From a bacterium (GTDB lineage: Bacteria > JAHJDO01), in assembly GCA_030652805.1 (NCBI GenBank), contig JAUSPT010000044.1:1-55606 (forward strand): a stretch of DNA of 55,606 nucleotides, in the 5' to 3' direction. This document shows positions 44,447 to 53,122 of the stretch, piece by piece (position 1 is the stretch's first letter; the number at the start of each line of letters is the position of its first letter). The notes under the pieces are model-generated. The model was not told where the DNA came from and made no database searches. It worked only from the letters and a program-made list of their open reading frames with translations. Made by a program: the position numbers and the translations under genes.

Positions 44447-45265
44447 TTATCCTCTATCTTGGATAGATGCTCTATATTGTTCTATCAGTGGCGGGATTAT
44501 ACTGTGAGCGTTTGCAATTAAATCCGCTTCACTTTCCTCGAAAAGAAAAGGTCTCAATATCTCCGCCTGCTTTTTCAATTCTTCTTTTGATAAACTTTTC
44601 ACCTTATCTGATATAACTTTTAAAGGATCTTTCTTTATACCCAGAGATCTTAAGATACTTTTACTGATAGGGAATTTATTTGAAAGCATAAATATAATAT
44701 CATACAGGTGCCTTCCTCTATTCTTTTTGGTAAGCGCGTCTATTTTATCTGCAAATAAAACACTTCTATCTGTGCATATACAGGGATAAAATTCGCCAAA
44801 ACCTGATATTACTTGGGTTTCATTTTTTATTTCCCATTTTGGGTTATTTGTTTCTACTTTTATTATTATGCCTTTTTTCTTCGAATATTTTGATATAACG
44901 CTGTACATTCTTTCTACGTTAGGAAAGATTAGTTTTGAAACATACACATTTCCCCAGTGAGTAAATACTATATGGCTTTCTAATCCTGTTCTTTTGAGTT
45001 CTCGCTTTACATTTCCCAAAAGATTCTCAAATTCTTCCTTTGTTATTTTGTTGGCGTTAAAATCCAGATCTTCTGAGAACCTTTTAGTATTGCGAACTAA
45101 TCTTAAATAGGTTCCTCCTGTAAAATAAAGCTTCTTTCCTGCTTCAGTTCTATAGAGTTCCTTGAGAATGAGGATCTGAAGATATTCTCTTAGAATTCCC
45201 CTAATTTTCGTAGGAGGCATTTCTCTGGATTTTGCTTGTTCTATGAGAGAGTCATAAGTAAGCAT
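44447..45265 (-). CDS. AbiEii-type nucleotidyltransferase toxin
   Basis: This 272-residue protein belongs to the AbiEii/AbiGii family, the toxin of type IV toxin-antitoxin and phage abortive-infection systems. YFTGGTYLRLVRNTKRFSEDLDFNAN contains the nucleotidyltransferase motif (GG...DLDF). Family members transfer nucleotides to tRNA or other targets. It overlaps the AbiEi gene by 14 bases. The C-terminal half is helical with KDPLKVISDKVKSLSKEE. It stands directly upstream of wzm on the same strand. Confidence 0.88.
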   Translation of the reverse strand: MLTYDSLIEQAKSREMPPTKIRGILREYLQILILKELYRTEAGKKLYFTGGTYLRLVRNTKRFSEDLDFNANKITKEEFENLLGNVKRELKRTGLESHIVFTHWGNVYVSKLIFPNVERMYSVISKYSKKKGIIIKVETNNPKWEIKNETQVISGFGEFYPCICTDRSVLFADKIDALTKKNRGRHLYDIIFMLSNKFPISKSILRSLGIKKDPLKVISDKVKSLSKEELKKQAEILRPFLFEESEADLIANAHSIIPPLIEQYRASIQDRG

Positions 45266-45851
45266 ACTGCTCCTTTAAATTTAGCCCATACAATTTTGCA
45301 TACTTATTTAGTTTCTTCTTGTTGAGTTGTGAAATCACATCTTTGTCTAATCTTTCATCTTTGAGGTTCAATTTCTTATTGTAGAGATATAAGTAATCAA
45401 TAAGTGCTTTCTCAGGTTCAGCGATAAGGATATCAAAAGCTCCATGTTTTTCTACATAATATCCTGTGAACTTATCTTGTTTGATTGTTCGGTACATAAA
45501 AAGACCGTGTTTATTCTTAAAGGTTCGCGTTGGCTTCGTAGTAATACAAGTTACTGCCATTGAAACTTCTGGAATAATACTGTAATTGGATAAGGCGGTT
45601 TCTAATGATACATAAGAGGGGCTGTAGAGTTTATTAGCAACATACATATCAGGAATATTAAAGTCTTTAGGGTATGTAAGTTCGTATAATCCCCTTTTTA
45701 AAGGATAAATCCATTCTTTCTTTTTCCATCTAAAAATCATCTTTTTAAGATTGTATTTTTTTTCATCTTGGTAAAACGACAGGATGTCTTCGTATGAAAA
45801 AACGTAGTACTTATATTCTTCCAGTGTTTTATATAAGTCTTTAAATTTCAT
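45252..45851 (-). CDS. AbiEi-type antitoxin/repressor
   Basis: This 199-residue protein has an N-terminal winged helix (LSFYQDEKKYNLKKMIFRWKKKEWIYPLKRGLYELT). AbiEi-type core follows with LYSPSYVSLETALSNYSIIPE and AEPEKALIDYLYLY. In studied systems AbiEi represses its own promoter. A large inverted repeat (45847-45890) covers its start codon and its predicted TSS, which fits autoregulation. There is no clear ribosome site. It precedes the toxin gene as in known abiE operons. Confidence 0.87.
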   Translation of the reverse strand: MKFKDLYKTLEEYKYYVFSYEDILSFYQDEKKYNLKKMIFRWKKKEWIYPLKRGLYELTYPKDFNIPDMYVANKLYSPSYVSLETALSNYSIIPEVSMAVTCITTKPTRTFKNKHGLFMYRTIKQDKFTGYYVEKHGAFDILIAEPEKALIDYLYLYNKKLNLKDERLDKDVISQLNKKKLNKYAKLYGLNLKEQYAYL

Positions 45852-45917
45852 TTCATTAAGTATACTTTTTTGTCTACTTACTGAAATGAATATACCTTAG
45901 CTTTTTACGGCTGTCAA
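45847..45917 (-). promoter_or_regulatory. abiE promoter with large inverted-repeat operator
   Basis: On the minus strand TTGACA (45917-45912), 17 bp, then TATATT (45894-45889) form a strong promoter. TTCATTTCATTAAGTA (45847-45862) and TACTTACTGAAATGAA (45875-45890) are inverted arms that match at 15 of 16 positions with a 12-base loop. The arms cover the start codon, the leader and the edge of the -10 box. Confidence 0.8.
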
Positions 45918-45918
45918 G

Positions 45919-45962
45919 AAAAATCGCAAGTGCGATTTTTCCAAAGGGACTTTGCCCCTTGG
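45919..45962. repeat. Two adjacent inverted repeats in the divergent region
   Basis: AAAAATCGCA/TGCGATTTTT (45919-45940) is a perfect 10-bp inverted repeat with a 2-base centre. It is followed by the near-palindrome CCAAAGGG...CCCCTTGG (45941-45962). They lie between the abiE promoter and the promoter of the receiver gene and may insulate the two or bind regulators. Confidence 0.6.
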
Positions 45963-45989
45963 AAGTTAGCGAGTGCGAGCGAGTCTATC

Positions 45990-46018
45990 TTGACACAACT
46001 GTTTTATTATGATACATA
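45990..46018 (+). promoter_or_regulatory. Possible promoter of the two-component operon
   Basis: TTGACA at 45990-45995 is followed after 17 bp by TACATA at 46013-46018, a weak -10. Transcription would then begin near 46025, the ATG of the next gene, giving a leaderless transcript. Weak evidence; the -35 alone is consensus. Confidence 0.4.
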
Positions 46019-46024
46019 TTGAAT

Positions 46025-46777
46025 ATGATTGTTAAAAAGAAACAAATTCTGGTGATAGAGAACACGCCTGATGTAGCTAGATATTTGAAGGAAAAATTAG
46101 AAAGCTGGGGATTTGAAGTAACTATAGCTTCATCCGGGAGAGCTGCTTTAAATAAGATATCGGAAACGCTGCCTGCTCTTATTCTGTTGGAGGAGAACAT
46201 GCCAGGGATGGATGGGATTCACACTCTTCGGTTAATAAGAGATTTAGACGAAGACATTCCTGTAATAATGTTATCTGATTATATTCCTCAGGAATTAGTA
46301 GATGAGAAAGAAAATCTCAAAATAGCAGGATTCTCCCCTAAGGGATATGAATTTAATAAATCAGCTATAATGATTCGAGAGGCTCTTCTAAAAAAGGAAA
46401 AAACTTCTGAGAAGAAGAAAATTCTGGTGGTAGAAGACGAGCCGGATGTTCGCAAAGCTCTCAAGATACGGCTGGAGGATAACAACTGGGATGTCCTTTT
46501 AGCTGCTGATGGAGATGAAGCTTTAAAAGAAATCCGAAAGTCTCGCATTGATCTCATTATTTTGGATATTATGCTTCCTAAAATGAATGGTTATAAAATA
46601 TGCCGCCTTATCAAATTTGATGCCAAGTACAAACATATACCGGTAATAATGCTGACAGTGAGAGCAGAGAAAGAAGATAAAATATCGGGCATGGAGGCTG
46701 GAGCAGAAGAGTATATAACCAAACCCTATTCTTCCGAACTATTAATAGGTAAGATAAGAAAATATTTAGAAGAGTAA
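46025..46777 (+). CDS. Two-receiver response regulator (first receiver degenerate)
   Basis: This 250-residue protein holds two REC domains. The first (residues ~6-115) reads VIENTPD and LILLEENMPGMDG: the acid pocket is E-N and the phospho-Asp is replaced by Glu, so it cannot be phosphorylated in the normal way. The second (130-248) is intact, with VVEDEPD, LDIMLPKMNG, LTVRAE and YITKPY. No DNA-binding output domain exists. The start is the ATG at 46025; a TTG six bases upstream is an alternative. It precedes a histidine kinase by 2 bases. Confidence 0.88.
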   Translation: MIVKKKQILVIENTPDVARYLKEKLESWGFEVTIASSGRAALNKISETLPALILLEENMPGMDGIHTLRLIRDLDEDIPVIMLSDYIPQELVDEKENLKIAGFSPKGYEFNKSAIMIREALLKKEKTSEKKKILVVEDEPDVRKALKIRLEDNNWDVLLAADGDEALKEIRKSRIDLIILDIMLPKMNGYKICRLIKFDAKYKHIPVIMLTVRAEKEDKISGMEAGAEEYITKPYSSELLIGKIRKYLEE

Positions 46778-46779
46778 AT

Positions 46780-48255
46780 TTGAAGATATTTAAAGAACTT
46801 TCCTCTGATGCCCTTCTCCAGAAAATAGATGCGATTATAGATGAAGGGATTATAGTTGCTGATAAAAATTATAATTTCATATTTCTCAACCCATCAGCTA
46901 GAAGAATACTAGAAATAGGACCTAAAGAGAACTTATCCAGGAAACTCCAGGAAGAGATATTTGTTCCTTTATTTCGCGAATTGAACGAACCCGGGAAAAA
47001 GACAATAAACAAAGAACTTAAAATATTTTTGCCATTAAAAGAAAGGGAAAAGGTCATAAAAACAGCGCTTGCGCCAATAGACGAAAAAGATATGAATTCA
47101 GGATTTATAATTTCCGTTTTTGACGTAAGCTCCCAGAAGGAGAGGGAGAAGTTCCAGTCAGAGCTGATATCCCATGTCTCTCATGAGTTACGTACTCCTC
47201 TGACCACTATCAAAGAGTTCATCTCTATTCTTCTGGATGGTTTAGCAGGCGAGTTGAATCCTACCCAGAAAGATTATTTAGGTATAACTCATAACAATAT
47301 AAATAGATTAGGCAGGATCATCTCAACTCTTCTTGATGTTTCTCGGTTAGAAGCAGGAAAAGTTAAACTTAATTTGGAAATCGCCAGTATAAAGAGACTC
47401 ATTAAGCAGACTGTTTACTTCCTAAAGCCCCATGCAGACAAGGAAAATATCTCTTTAGCTGCAGTTTCTTTTCCCGCCTATTTCCCATACGCTTACATAG
47501 ATGTGGATAGAATAACGCAGGTTTTAACTAATTTAATAGAGAACGCAATCAAACATACTCCGCCTGGCGGGAAAATTAAGGTAAAGGCCAAAAAAGATAA
47601 AGAATGTATTAAGGTTTCTGTTATTGATAATGGCGAGGGCATTCCTCCTGAAGATACAGAAAGAATTTTTACCACTTTCTATCAGATTGGTATAGAACCG
47701 GGCCCTGGAGCTAAAGGATTAGGATTAGGTTTGCCTATATGTAAAGAAATTATTAAGCTGCATCGCGGCGAAATCTGGGTAGAAAGCAGGAAAGGCAAAG
47801 GTTCTGATTTTAGTTTTACCGTTCCGTGTTATAAAATGAAGGGATTAAGTGAATATGTAGAAGATAATGTTAATTTTTCCCGGGTAATTGGAAGAGAATT
47901 TAGCATTCTACGTATAGAAGTAGAAAACATTCACGGCATAGAAAAGAAACTGGGGAAAGAGGGAATTATAATCAAAAGAATCAAAAAGAGTCTTGAAGAA
48001 AAACTACGCAAGGCTGTTGATTACGGGCCTCTGCAAAAAGGCAGTAGTTTATTCATTGGACTGCCCAACAGTAATGTGAAACAATCTTCTGCTTTAGCTG
48101 AGAGACTGGTAAAAGAGTTAAAAGCTGTGCAGTTCCCCATCCCTCTTTCTTTAATAATAGGAATTGCAACCTATCCGGCTGATGGCGGCACAGCGGAAGA
48201 ATTGATTAAAAGCTGCATGAGCACCAGTAAGGAGAAAAAATTTAAAATTGGCTAA
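46780..48255 (+). CDS. Histidine kinase with PAS and degenerate GGDEF
   Basis: This 491-residue cytoplasmic kinase has a PAS-like domain at about residues 8-125 (IIVADKNYNFIFLNPSARRIL). HisKA follows with ISHVSHELRTPL, then HATPase with N-box LTNLIENAIKHT and G boxes DNGEGIPP and GLGLGLPI. Residues ~360-490 resemble a GGDEF domain in layout (SLIIGIATYPADGGTAEELI at the end) but the GGDEF motif is read as GSSLFIGLP, so no cyclase activity. A TTG start follows AGAAGAG. It overlaps the next receiver gene by 8 bases and is likely to phosphorylate the receivers around it. Confidence 0.87.
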   Translation: MKIFKELSSDALLQKIDAIIDEGIIVADKNYNFIFLNPSARRILEIGPKENLSRKLQEEIFVPLFRELNEPGKKTINKELKIFLPLKEREKVIKTALAPIDEKDMNSGFIISVFDVSSQKEREKFQSELISHVSHELRTPLTTIKEFISILLDGLAGELNPTQKDYLGITHNNINRLGRIISTLLDVSRLEAGKVKLNLEIASIKRLIKQTVYFLKPHADKENISLAAVSFPAYFPYAYIDVDRITQVLTNLIENAIKHTPPGGKIKVKAKKDKECIKVSVIDNGEGIPPEDTERIFTTFYQIGIEPGPGAKGLGLGLPICKEIIKLHRGEIWVESRKGKGSDFSFTVPCYKMKGLSEYVEDNVNFSRVIGREFSILRIEVENIHGIEKKLGKEGIIIKRIKKSLEEKLRKAVDYGPLQKGSSLFIGLPNSNVKQSSALAERLVKELKAVQFPIPLSLIIGIATYPADGGTAEELIKSCMSTSKEKKFKIG

Positions 48256-48628
48256 AAAGATATTAGTAGTGGATGATGAAGTGGAGTTAACCAAAGCTAT
48301 GACGATCAGGTTAACTGCAGCAGGTTATGAGGTGAGCATTGCTCATGATGGAGAGGAAGCTTTAAAAAAAGCCCGCCAGGAGAAACCTGATCTTATTATT
48401 TTGGACTTGATGTTACCCAAAATAGATGGGTATAAGGTGTGCCGTCTTCTTAAATTTGACCAGAAGTATAGAGAGATACCTATAATAATGGTTACTGCCA
48501 GGGTTGAGGAAGATGATAAGAGATTGGGCATGGAGACAGGCACTGATGAATATATTACAAAACCATTTGACTGGTCAGACCTTTTGGAAAAAATAACTAA
48601 ATTCATACCATGTGAGGAGAAAGAATGA
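48248..48628 (+). CDS. Single-domain response regulator
   Basis: This 126-residue stand-alone REC domain has VVDDEVE, LIILDLMLPKIDGY (phospho-Asp), IIMVTAR and YITKPFDW, all canonical. It has no output domain, so it may act as a phosphate shuttle or bind a pilus protein, as CheY- or PilG-type proteins do. A TTG start follows AAGGAG. It overlaps the kinase by 8 bases and the following receiver by 4. Confidence 0.9.
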   Translation: MAKKILVVDDEVELTKAMTIRLTAAGYEVSIAHDGEEALKKARQEKPDLIILDLMLPKIDGYKVCRLLKFDQKYREIPIIMVTARVEEDDKRLGMETGTDEYITKPFDWSDLLEKITKFIPCEEKE

Positions 48629-48996
48629 ATGAGAAAATTCTGATAGTAGAAGACGAAGAAGACCTGAGAAAAGCCCTGGAGATCAGACTAAAGCAGCATA
48701 ATTTCAGAGTAATTATGAGTAAAGATGGTGAAGATGGTCTGAAGAAGGCTAAAGAGGAATTTCCCGACCTGATTATTCTGGATGTCGTTCTACCAAAAAT
48801 GAGCGGTTTTGAAGCTTGCCATCGCTTAAAAGCTGACCCTGAATATAAACATATTCCTGTCCTAATGCTCAGTATCAAATCATCAGAGGATGCAGTGAAA
48901 AAAGGATATGAGAATGGCACTGACGAATATATTACAAAACCATTTGATTGGCCTTTTCTTTTTGAAAAAATCAAAAGTCTCCTTTCCAAAAAATGA
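48625..48996 (+). CDS. Single-domain response regulator
   Basis: This 123-residue REC domain closely resembles the previous one: VEDEEDLRKALEIRL, LIILDVVLPKMSGF and YITKPFDW. The switch Thr is Ser (LMLSIK). It lies directly before the pilB-like gene, as PilG/PilH-type receivers may. Tandem duplication of the upstream receiver is likely. Confidence 0.9.
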   Translation: MNEKILIVEDEEDLRKALEIRLKQHNFRVIMSKDGEDGLKKAKEEFPDLIILDVVLPKMSGFEACHRLKADPEYKHIPVLMLSIKSSEDAVKKGYENGTDEYITKPFDWPFLFEKIKSLLSKK

Positions 48997-49007
48997 GGTG
49001 AATGAAA

Positions 49008-50849
49008 ATGGACCAAGAAAATCTGGGACAGAGTCTTCTCTCTAAAGGGCTAATTTCCGAAGAACAACTGGATGAGGCTTTATCAAGAGCAAAGAGGGGC
49101 AGACTATCCCTGTCTCAAGTATTGATAGAGATGGGATTTGTTACCAAGGAAGAAGCGTATAGTATTATAGCTGAAGAAATAGATGTTCCTTATGTGGACA
49201 TGTCCAATTATATTGTGGACCCGAAGGTTATTAATCTGATAGATGGAGAAGATGCTACTCAGCACCTGATTTATCCCCTGTTCAAAATAGAAAATACTCT
49301 GACTATAGCTATGGCAGACCCTACGAATCTGGCGGCTATAGATAAAGTGAGAATGAAAACTAATCTGGAAATAGAAGCCTGCCTGGCTACAGAAGACGAC
49401 ATACGTGAAGCTATAAGAGGGAGTTATGAAAAAGGTGATGCAGCTCTTGCCCTTATAGAGGATGTGGAGGAGCTCATTAAAATTAGCCCGGAATCCTTAA
49501 CCGAGGTTGCAACTAGTACTCCAGTGAGTAAGTTAGTAGATATTATTCTAACTCAAGCTGCAAGAGATGGAGCCAGTGACATTCATATTGAACCTGATGA
49601 AGATTCTTTAAGAATTCGTTTCCGAATAGATGGTATACTCTATGAAGTTCCCTCTCCGCCAAAACATCTGGAACTGGCTATTATCTCTCGGCTAAAAGTT
49701 CTGTCAAACTTAGATATTGCTACCACCCGTATCCCGCAGGATGGTCATTTTAAAAAGAGACTTGAAGGCAAAGAAATTGATTGCCGAATCTCCACTGTCC
49801 CTACCATTTATGGAGAGAATTTAGTTATTAGAGTCTTAAATCCAGCTACTGCTTTACTCGGGCTGGACGAACTTGGTTTTTCTCCTGAAATGCTGACTAG
49901 ATTTGAAGAGATAATATCCCAGCCATGGGGTACTGTTTTGGTTACAGGCCCAACCGGCTCCGGCAAGACTACCACATTATATGCGGCTTTGAACAGAATT
50001 AATACCGTGGAGAAAAACATTGTTACTATTGAGGACCCTGTAGAATACCGGCTCGGTCTCATTCGTCAGATTCAGGCAAATCCAAAAGCAGGTCTTACTT
50101 TTGTCAATGGTCTGCGATCTATAGTACGGCAGGACCCTGATGTTATTATGATTGGAGAGATCAGAGACCATGAAACAGCAGACATTGCTTCTCAAGCCGC
50201 TCTTACCGGGCACTTGGTCTTTTCCACACTTCATACTAATGACGCTCCAGGGGCAGTAATTCGATTGGTTAACATGGGGATAGAGCCTTTCTTAATCGCC
50301 GGGTCTGTGATTGGAGTGGTAGCTCAACGTTTAGTTCGGAGAATATGTTCCAGATGCAAGGAGTCCTACAAACCAAGCAGAGTTCTTCTGCGCAGATTAG
50401 GATTAGAAGAAAATAAATCATACCTTTTCCATCGAGGAAGAGGATGTAAAGAATGTAAAGAGACAGGATATAAAGGAAGAGCCGGTCTATTTGAACTACT
50501 AAGAGTAAGTGATGAAATAAGAGAGTTAATAATTAAGGGAATATCGTCTACTGCTATTAGGAAAAAAGCGGAAAAAGAGGGAATGAAACCGTTAAGAGAA
50601 GATGGAATAAGTAAGATTTTGCAGGGTGTTACTACTATAGAAGAAGTTACCCGGGTTACTCAGATGACTGCTGATATGATGGCGCCTATGGAGGTCAGCC
50701 AGGAAGAAAAGGTGGAAGCAAAGAAAGAGGAAATAAAAGAAAGAAAGATAATAACAGAAGAAAAAGCTCCATCTGCAAATTGGGGAAGAGCTTTAAACCT
50801 GAACGAATATGAGAATAAGATAACCTCCTGGATTGCAAAGGAAAGGTAA
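49008..50849 (+). CDS. Type IV pilus extension ATPase (PilB/GspE family)
   Basis: This 613-residue motor ATPase powers pilus extension. An MshEN-type N-terminal domain (residues ~5-150) that can bind c-di-GMP in relatives is followed by the ATPase with Walker A GPTGSGKTTTLYAAL, Asp box, IMIGEIRDHETADIA (Walker B) and a zinc site CSRCKE...CKECKE. I choose the ATG at 49008, 7 bases after GAGGTG; an ATG at 49002 is too close to that site. It heads the pilB-exeA-ntrC-pilC run. Confidence 0.93.
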   Translation: MDQENLGQSLLSKGLISEEQLDEALSRAKRGRLSLSQVLIEMGFVTKEEAYSIIAEEIDVPYVDMSNYIVDPKVINLIDGEDATQHLIYPLFKIENTLTIAMADPTNLAAIDKVRMKTNLEIEACLATEDDIREAIRGSYEKGDAALALIEDVEELIKISPESLTEVATSTPVSKLVDIILTQAARDGASDIHIEPDEDSLRIRFRIDGILYEVPSPPKHLELAIISRLKVLSNLDIATTRIPQDGHFKKRLEGKEIDCRISTVPTIYGENLVIRVLNPATALLGLDELGFSPEMLTRFEEIISQPWGTVLVTGPTGSGKTTTLYAALNRINTVEKNIVTIEDPVEYRLGLIRQIQANPKAGLTFVNGLRSIVRQDPDVIMIGEIRDHETADIASQAALTGHLVFSTLHTNDAPGAVIRLVNMGIEPFLIAGSVIGVVAQRLVRRICSRCKESYKPSRVLLRRLGLEENKSYLFHRGRGCKECKETGYKGRAGLFELLRVSDEIRELIIKGISSTAIRKKAEKEGMKPLREDGISKILQGVTTIEEVTRVTQMTADMMAPMEVSQEEKVEAKKEEIKERKIITEEKAPSANWGRALNLNEYENKITSWIAKER

Positions 50850-50851
50850 AG

Positions 50852-51667
50852 ATGTATGAAAAATACTGGAAAGTAGAGGAGAAGCCTTTTAAAAACACTC
50901 CTGATCCCAGATATCTGTATTATTCCCCCCAGCACGAAGATGCTTTAATGAAACTCTCATACGCAGTGACTGGAGACATGGGTGGAGCCGTAATGACGGG
51001 TGTATTCGGCTGTGGAAAGACTATTGTTGGTAAGTCGTTGATGCAGCAGCTGGGTGTGGAAAGGTATAATTTTGCATTTATAGATAATCCCATGCTCAGC
51101 TTCCCTGATCTTCTGCGCTCTATAGTAAGAAACCTAAATTCTTCTAAGCTGCCTGATAAAAAAACTGAGCTCTTGGTAGACTCACTTCTGGAAATTCTGG
51201 AGGGTGTCCTGATAGACAACGACAGGGACGGAAAGAAGACTATAATAATCGTAGATGAAGCGCATATTATAGATGACCCAAAGGTGTTTGAAGAGTTGAG
51301 ACTCTTACTCAATTTTCAGACTGAAGGAAAATTTCTCCTGACTCTGCTTCTATTCGGACAGCCAGAACTTAAAAACAAGATATATAATATTAAACAGTTA
51401 GAACAAAGAATGCCTATAAAATGTCATCTGGACAAATTAGAGACAAAAGAGATTTCAGCGTATATGACACACAGGCTCAAAGTTGCCGGGAGAGAAGAAC
51501 CTATTTTTACTCCTGAGGCAATATCAGTAATTCAGGAACATTCAGGTGGTATTCCCAGAAGAATCAATCATATATGTGACCTTTCTATGCTTGTCGGCTT
51601 CGGGAAAAAAGCGGACGAAATAAGCGGGCAATTAGTTCAGCAGGTGATAAAGGATTTTGGGATATAA
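50852..51667 (+). CDS. ExeA/MshM-like AAA ATPase
   Basis: This 271-residue AAA protein has Walker A GVFGCGKTIVGKSL, Walker B IIIVDEAH, sensor LLLFGQPEL and a helical lid ending GGIPRRINHICDLSM. Family members (ExeA, GspA, MshM) help insert the secretin or assemble the pilus machine, normally with a peptidoglycan-binding partner that is absent here. The N-terminal YWKVEEKPFKNTPDPRYLYYSP is the ExeA signature. It starts 2 bases after the pilB-like gene. Confidence 0.88.
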   Translation: MYEKYWKVEEKPFKNTPDPRYLYYSPQHEDALMKLSYAVTGDMGGAVMTGVFGCGKTIVGKSLMQQLGVERYNFAFIDNPMLSFPDLLRSIVRNLNSSKLPDKKTELLVDSLLEILEGVLIDNDRDGKKTIIIVDEAHIIDDPKVFEELRLLLNFQTEGKFLLTLLLFGQPELKNKIYNIKQLEQRMPIKCHLDKLETKEISAYMTHRLKVAGREEPIFTPEAISVIQEHSGGIPRRINHICDLSMLVGFGKKADEISGQLVQQVIKDFGI

Positions 51668-51755
51668 AAACGTAAAAGTAAAAAGTAAAAGCTTAAAAGA
51701 GAGGTAAAAGATAAGGGAATTTTTTTCTTTTGACTTTTGCACTTTAACTTTTGAG
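51668..51755 (+). repeat. TA-rich inverted-repeat element, copy B
   Basis: GTAAAAGTAAAAAGTAAAAG, a centre with ATAAGGGAATTTTTTT, and CTTTTGACTTTTGCACTTT give the same structure and orientation as the element at 25007-25086. The right end lies 8 bases before the ATG of the NtrC-like gene and includes its ribosome site (GAGG). Confidence 0.7.
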
Positions 51756-51763
51756 GTATAAAG

Positions 51764-53122
51764 ATGGCGGTCGCAAAAATTTTAGTTGTAGACGATGAAT
51801 CAGATATCATCCGCGCTGTTAATATAAGACTTGAGAACCTGGGTTATGAAGTAGACACTGCTAACTCAGGTTTTACAGCTCTGGAGAAAATAGCTTTAAA
51901 TAAATATGATGTCGTTCTTTTGGATTTAGCAATGCCTATCATAGACGGCGTAGAAACTTTTAAGAGAATAAAAAATATTGATGAAAAACTACCTGTGATA
52001 TTTATGACCGCTTACGGAGACAGCAAATTAGCAGAGATAGCTAAAAAATGGGAGCCATCCGGGTATATTACCAAACCTTTTGATAAAGAAAAGCTGCAGG
52101 ACTGTATAGAAAGAGCTTTGATATCTAGAGGTTTCCCTTCCACTCCCCTAAGAAAGCATATCCAGCAGAAATATGGATTCAGAGAGATTATAGGAAAATC
52201 TTCAAGTATACGACAAACATTTAAATCCATTGAAAAAGTTAAAGATAATGATGTTACTGTCCTTATTCATGGCGAATCAGGCACAGGCAAGGAACTGGTT
52301 GCCAGGGCTATTCACTTCAATGGCGTCCGTAAAGAGGGCCCTTTTATCTCTATAAACTGTTCAGCTATACCAGAGACTTTGCTGGAATCAGAGCTTTTTG
52401 GTTTTGAAAAAGGTTCTTTTACCGATGCTAAAATGCGCAAATTGGGTAAATTTGAGCTGGCGCATAAAGGCTCTCTATTCCTGGATGAGATTGGAGAAAT
52501 GTCCGCATCTCTGCAGGTAAAAATATTAAGGGTCATGGAAGAGAAAGAGTTTATGAGAATAGGAGGCAGGAAAAAAATAAATGTGGATGTGCGAATTATA
52601 GCCGCTACCAATAAAGACCTGGACAAAGAGGTTCAAAACGGAAATTTCAGGGAAGATTTATACTACCGGATAAATGTTTTTCCAATATATCTTCATCCTT
52701 TAAGAGAAAGAAAAGAAGACATACCTCTGCTTATTCAACACATTGTGGACAGGCTTAATAGTTATAATCACCATAAAATTAAACACATTCTTCCTGAGAC
52801 TGTGCAGCTGCTTACCCATTATAACTGGAGGGGAAATGTCAGAGAACTGGAGAATGTTATTGAAAGGGCTATGATTCTCTCTGACGGCGATACATTAAAA
52901 CCGGAATATCTCCCCGCTTGTATAAATATAAGAAAAGAAAATATTTCTTCCCTTTACTTAAATTTGTCGGATGCGGACATACCTTCCCTGGAAGAGATAG
53001 AGAAAGAAGCGATTTCTAAAATTCTGTCTCTGACTAAAGGGAATATTTCTCAAGCAGCCGAGAAACTTAAAATTGGCAGGACAACATTTTATCGAAAAGT
53101 CAAAAAATATGGAATAATGTGA
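51764..53122 (+). CDS. Sigma-54-dependent response regulator (PilR/NtrC-like)
   Basis: This 452-residue regulator has a REC domain (VVDDESD, VVLLDLAMP), an AAA+ domain with Walker A GESGTGKELVARAIH and Walker B GSLFLDEIGEM, and a Fis-type HTH (NISQAAEKLKIGRTTFYRKV). The sigma-54 contact loop is GSFTDA instead of the usual GAFTGA. A near-perfect sigma-54 promoter lies ahead of the pilin gene at 54941, so this is the obvious activator of pilin expression, as PilR is elsewhere; that link is inferred. The kinase partner may be the gene at 46780. Confidence 0.92.
   Translation: MAVAKILVVDDESDIIRAVNIRLENLGYEVDTANSGFTALEKIALNKYDVVLLDLAMPIIDGVETFKRIKNIDEKLPVIFMTAYGDSKLAEIAKKWEPSGYITKPFDKEKLQDCIERALISRGFPSTPLRKHIQQKYGFREIIGKSSSIRQTFKSIEKVKDNDVTVLIHGESGTGKELVARAIHFNGVRKEGPFISINCSAIPETLLESELFGFEKGSFTDAKMRKLGKFELAHKGSLFLDEIGEMSASLQVKILRVMEEKEFMRIGGRKKINVDVRIIAATNKDLDKEVQNGNFREDLYYRINVFPIYLHPLRERKEDIPLLIQHIVDRLNSYNHHKIKHILPETVQLLTHYNWRGNVRELENVIERAMILSDGDTLKPEYLPACINIRKENISSLYLNLSDADIPSLEEIEKEAISKILSLTKGNISQAAEKLKIGRTTFYRKVKKYGIM

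Noticed and set aside
46025-46027. Definite leaderless start of the two-receiver gene
   Set aside because: The -10 hexamer (TACATA) is weak and other starts are possible, so this is kept only as a low-confidence promoter note.
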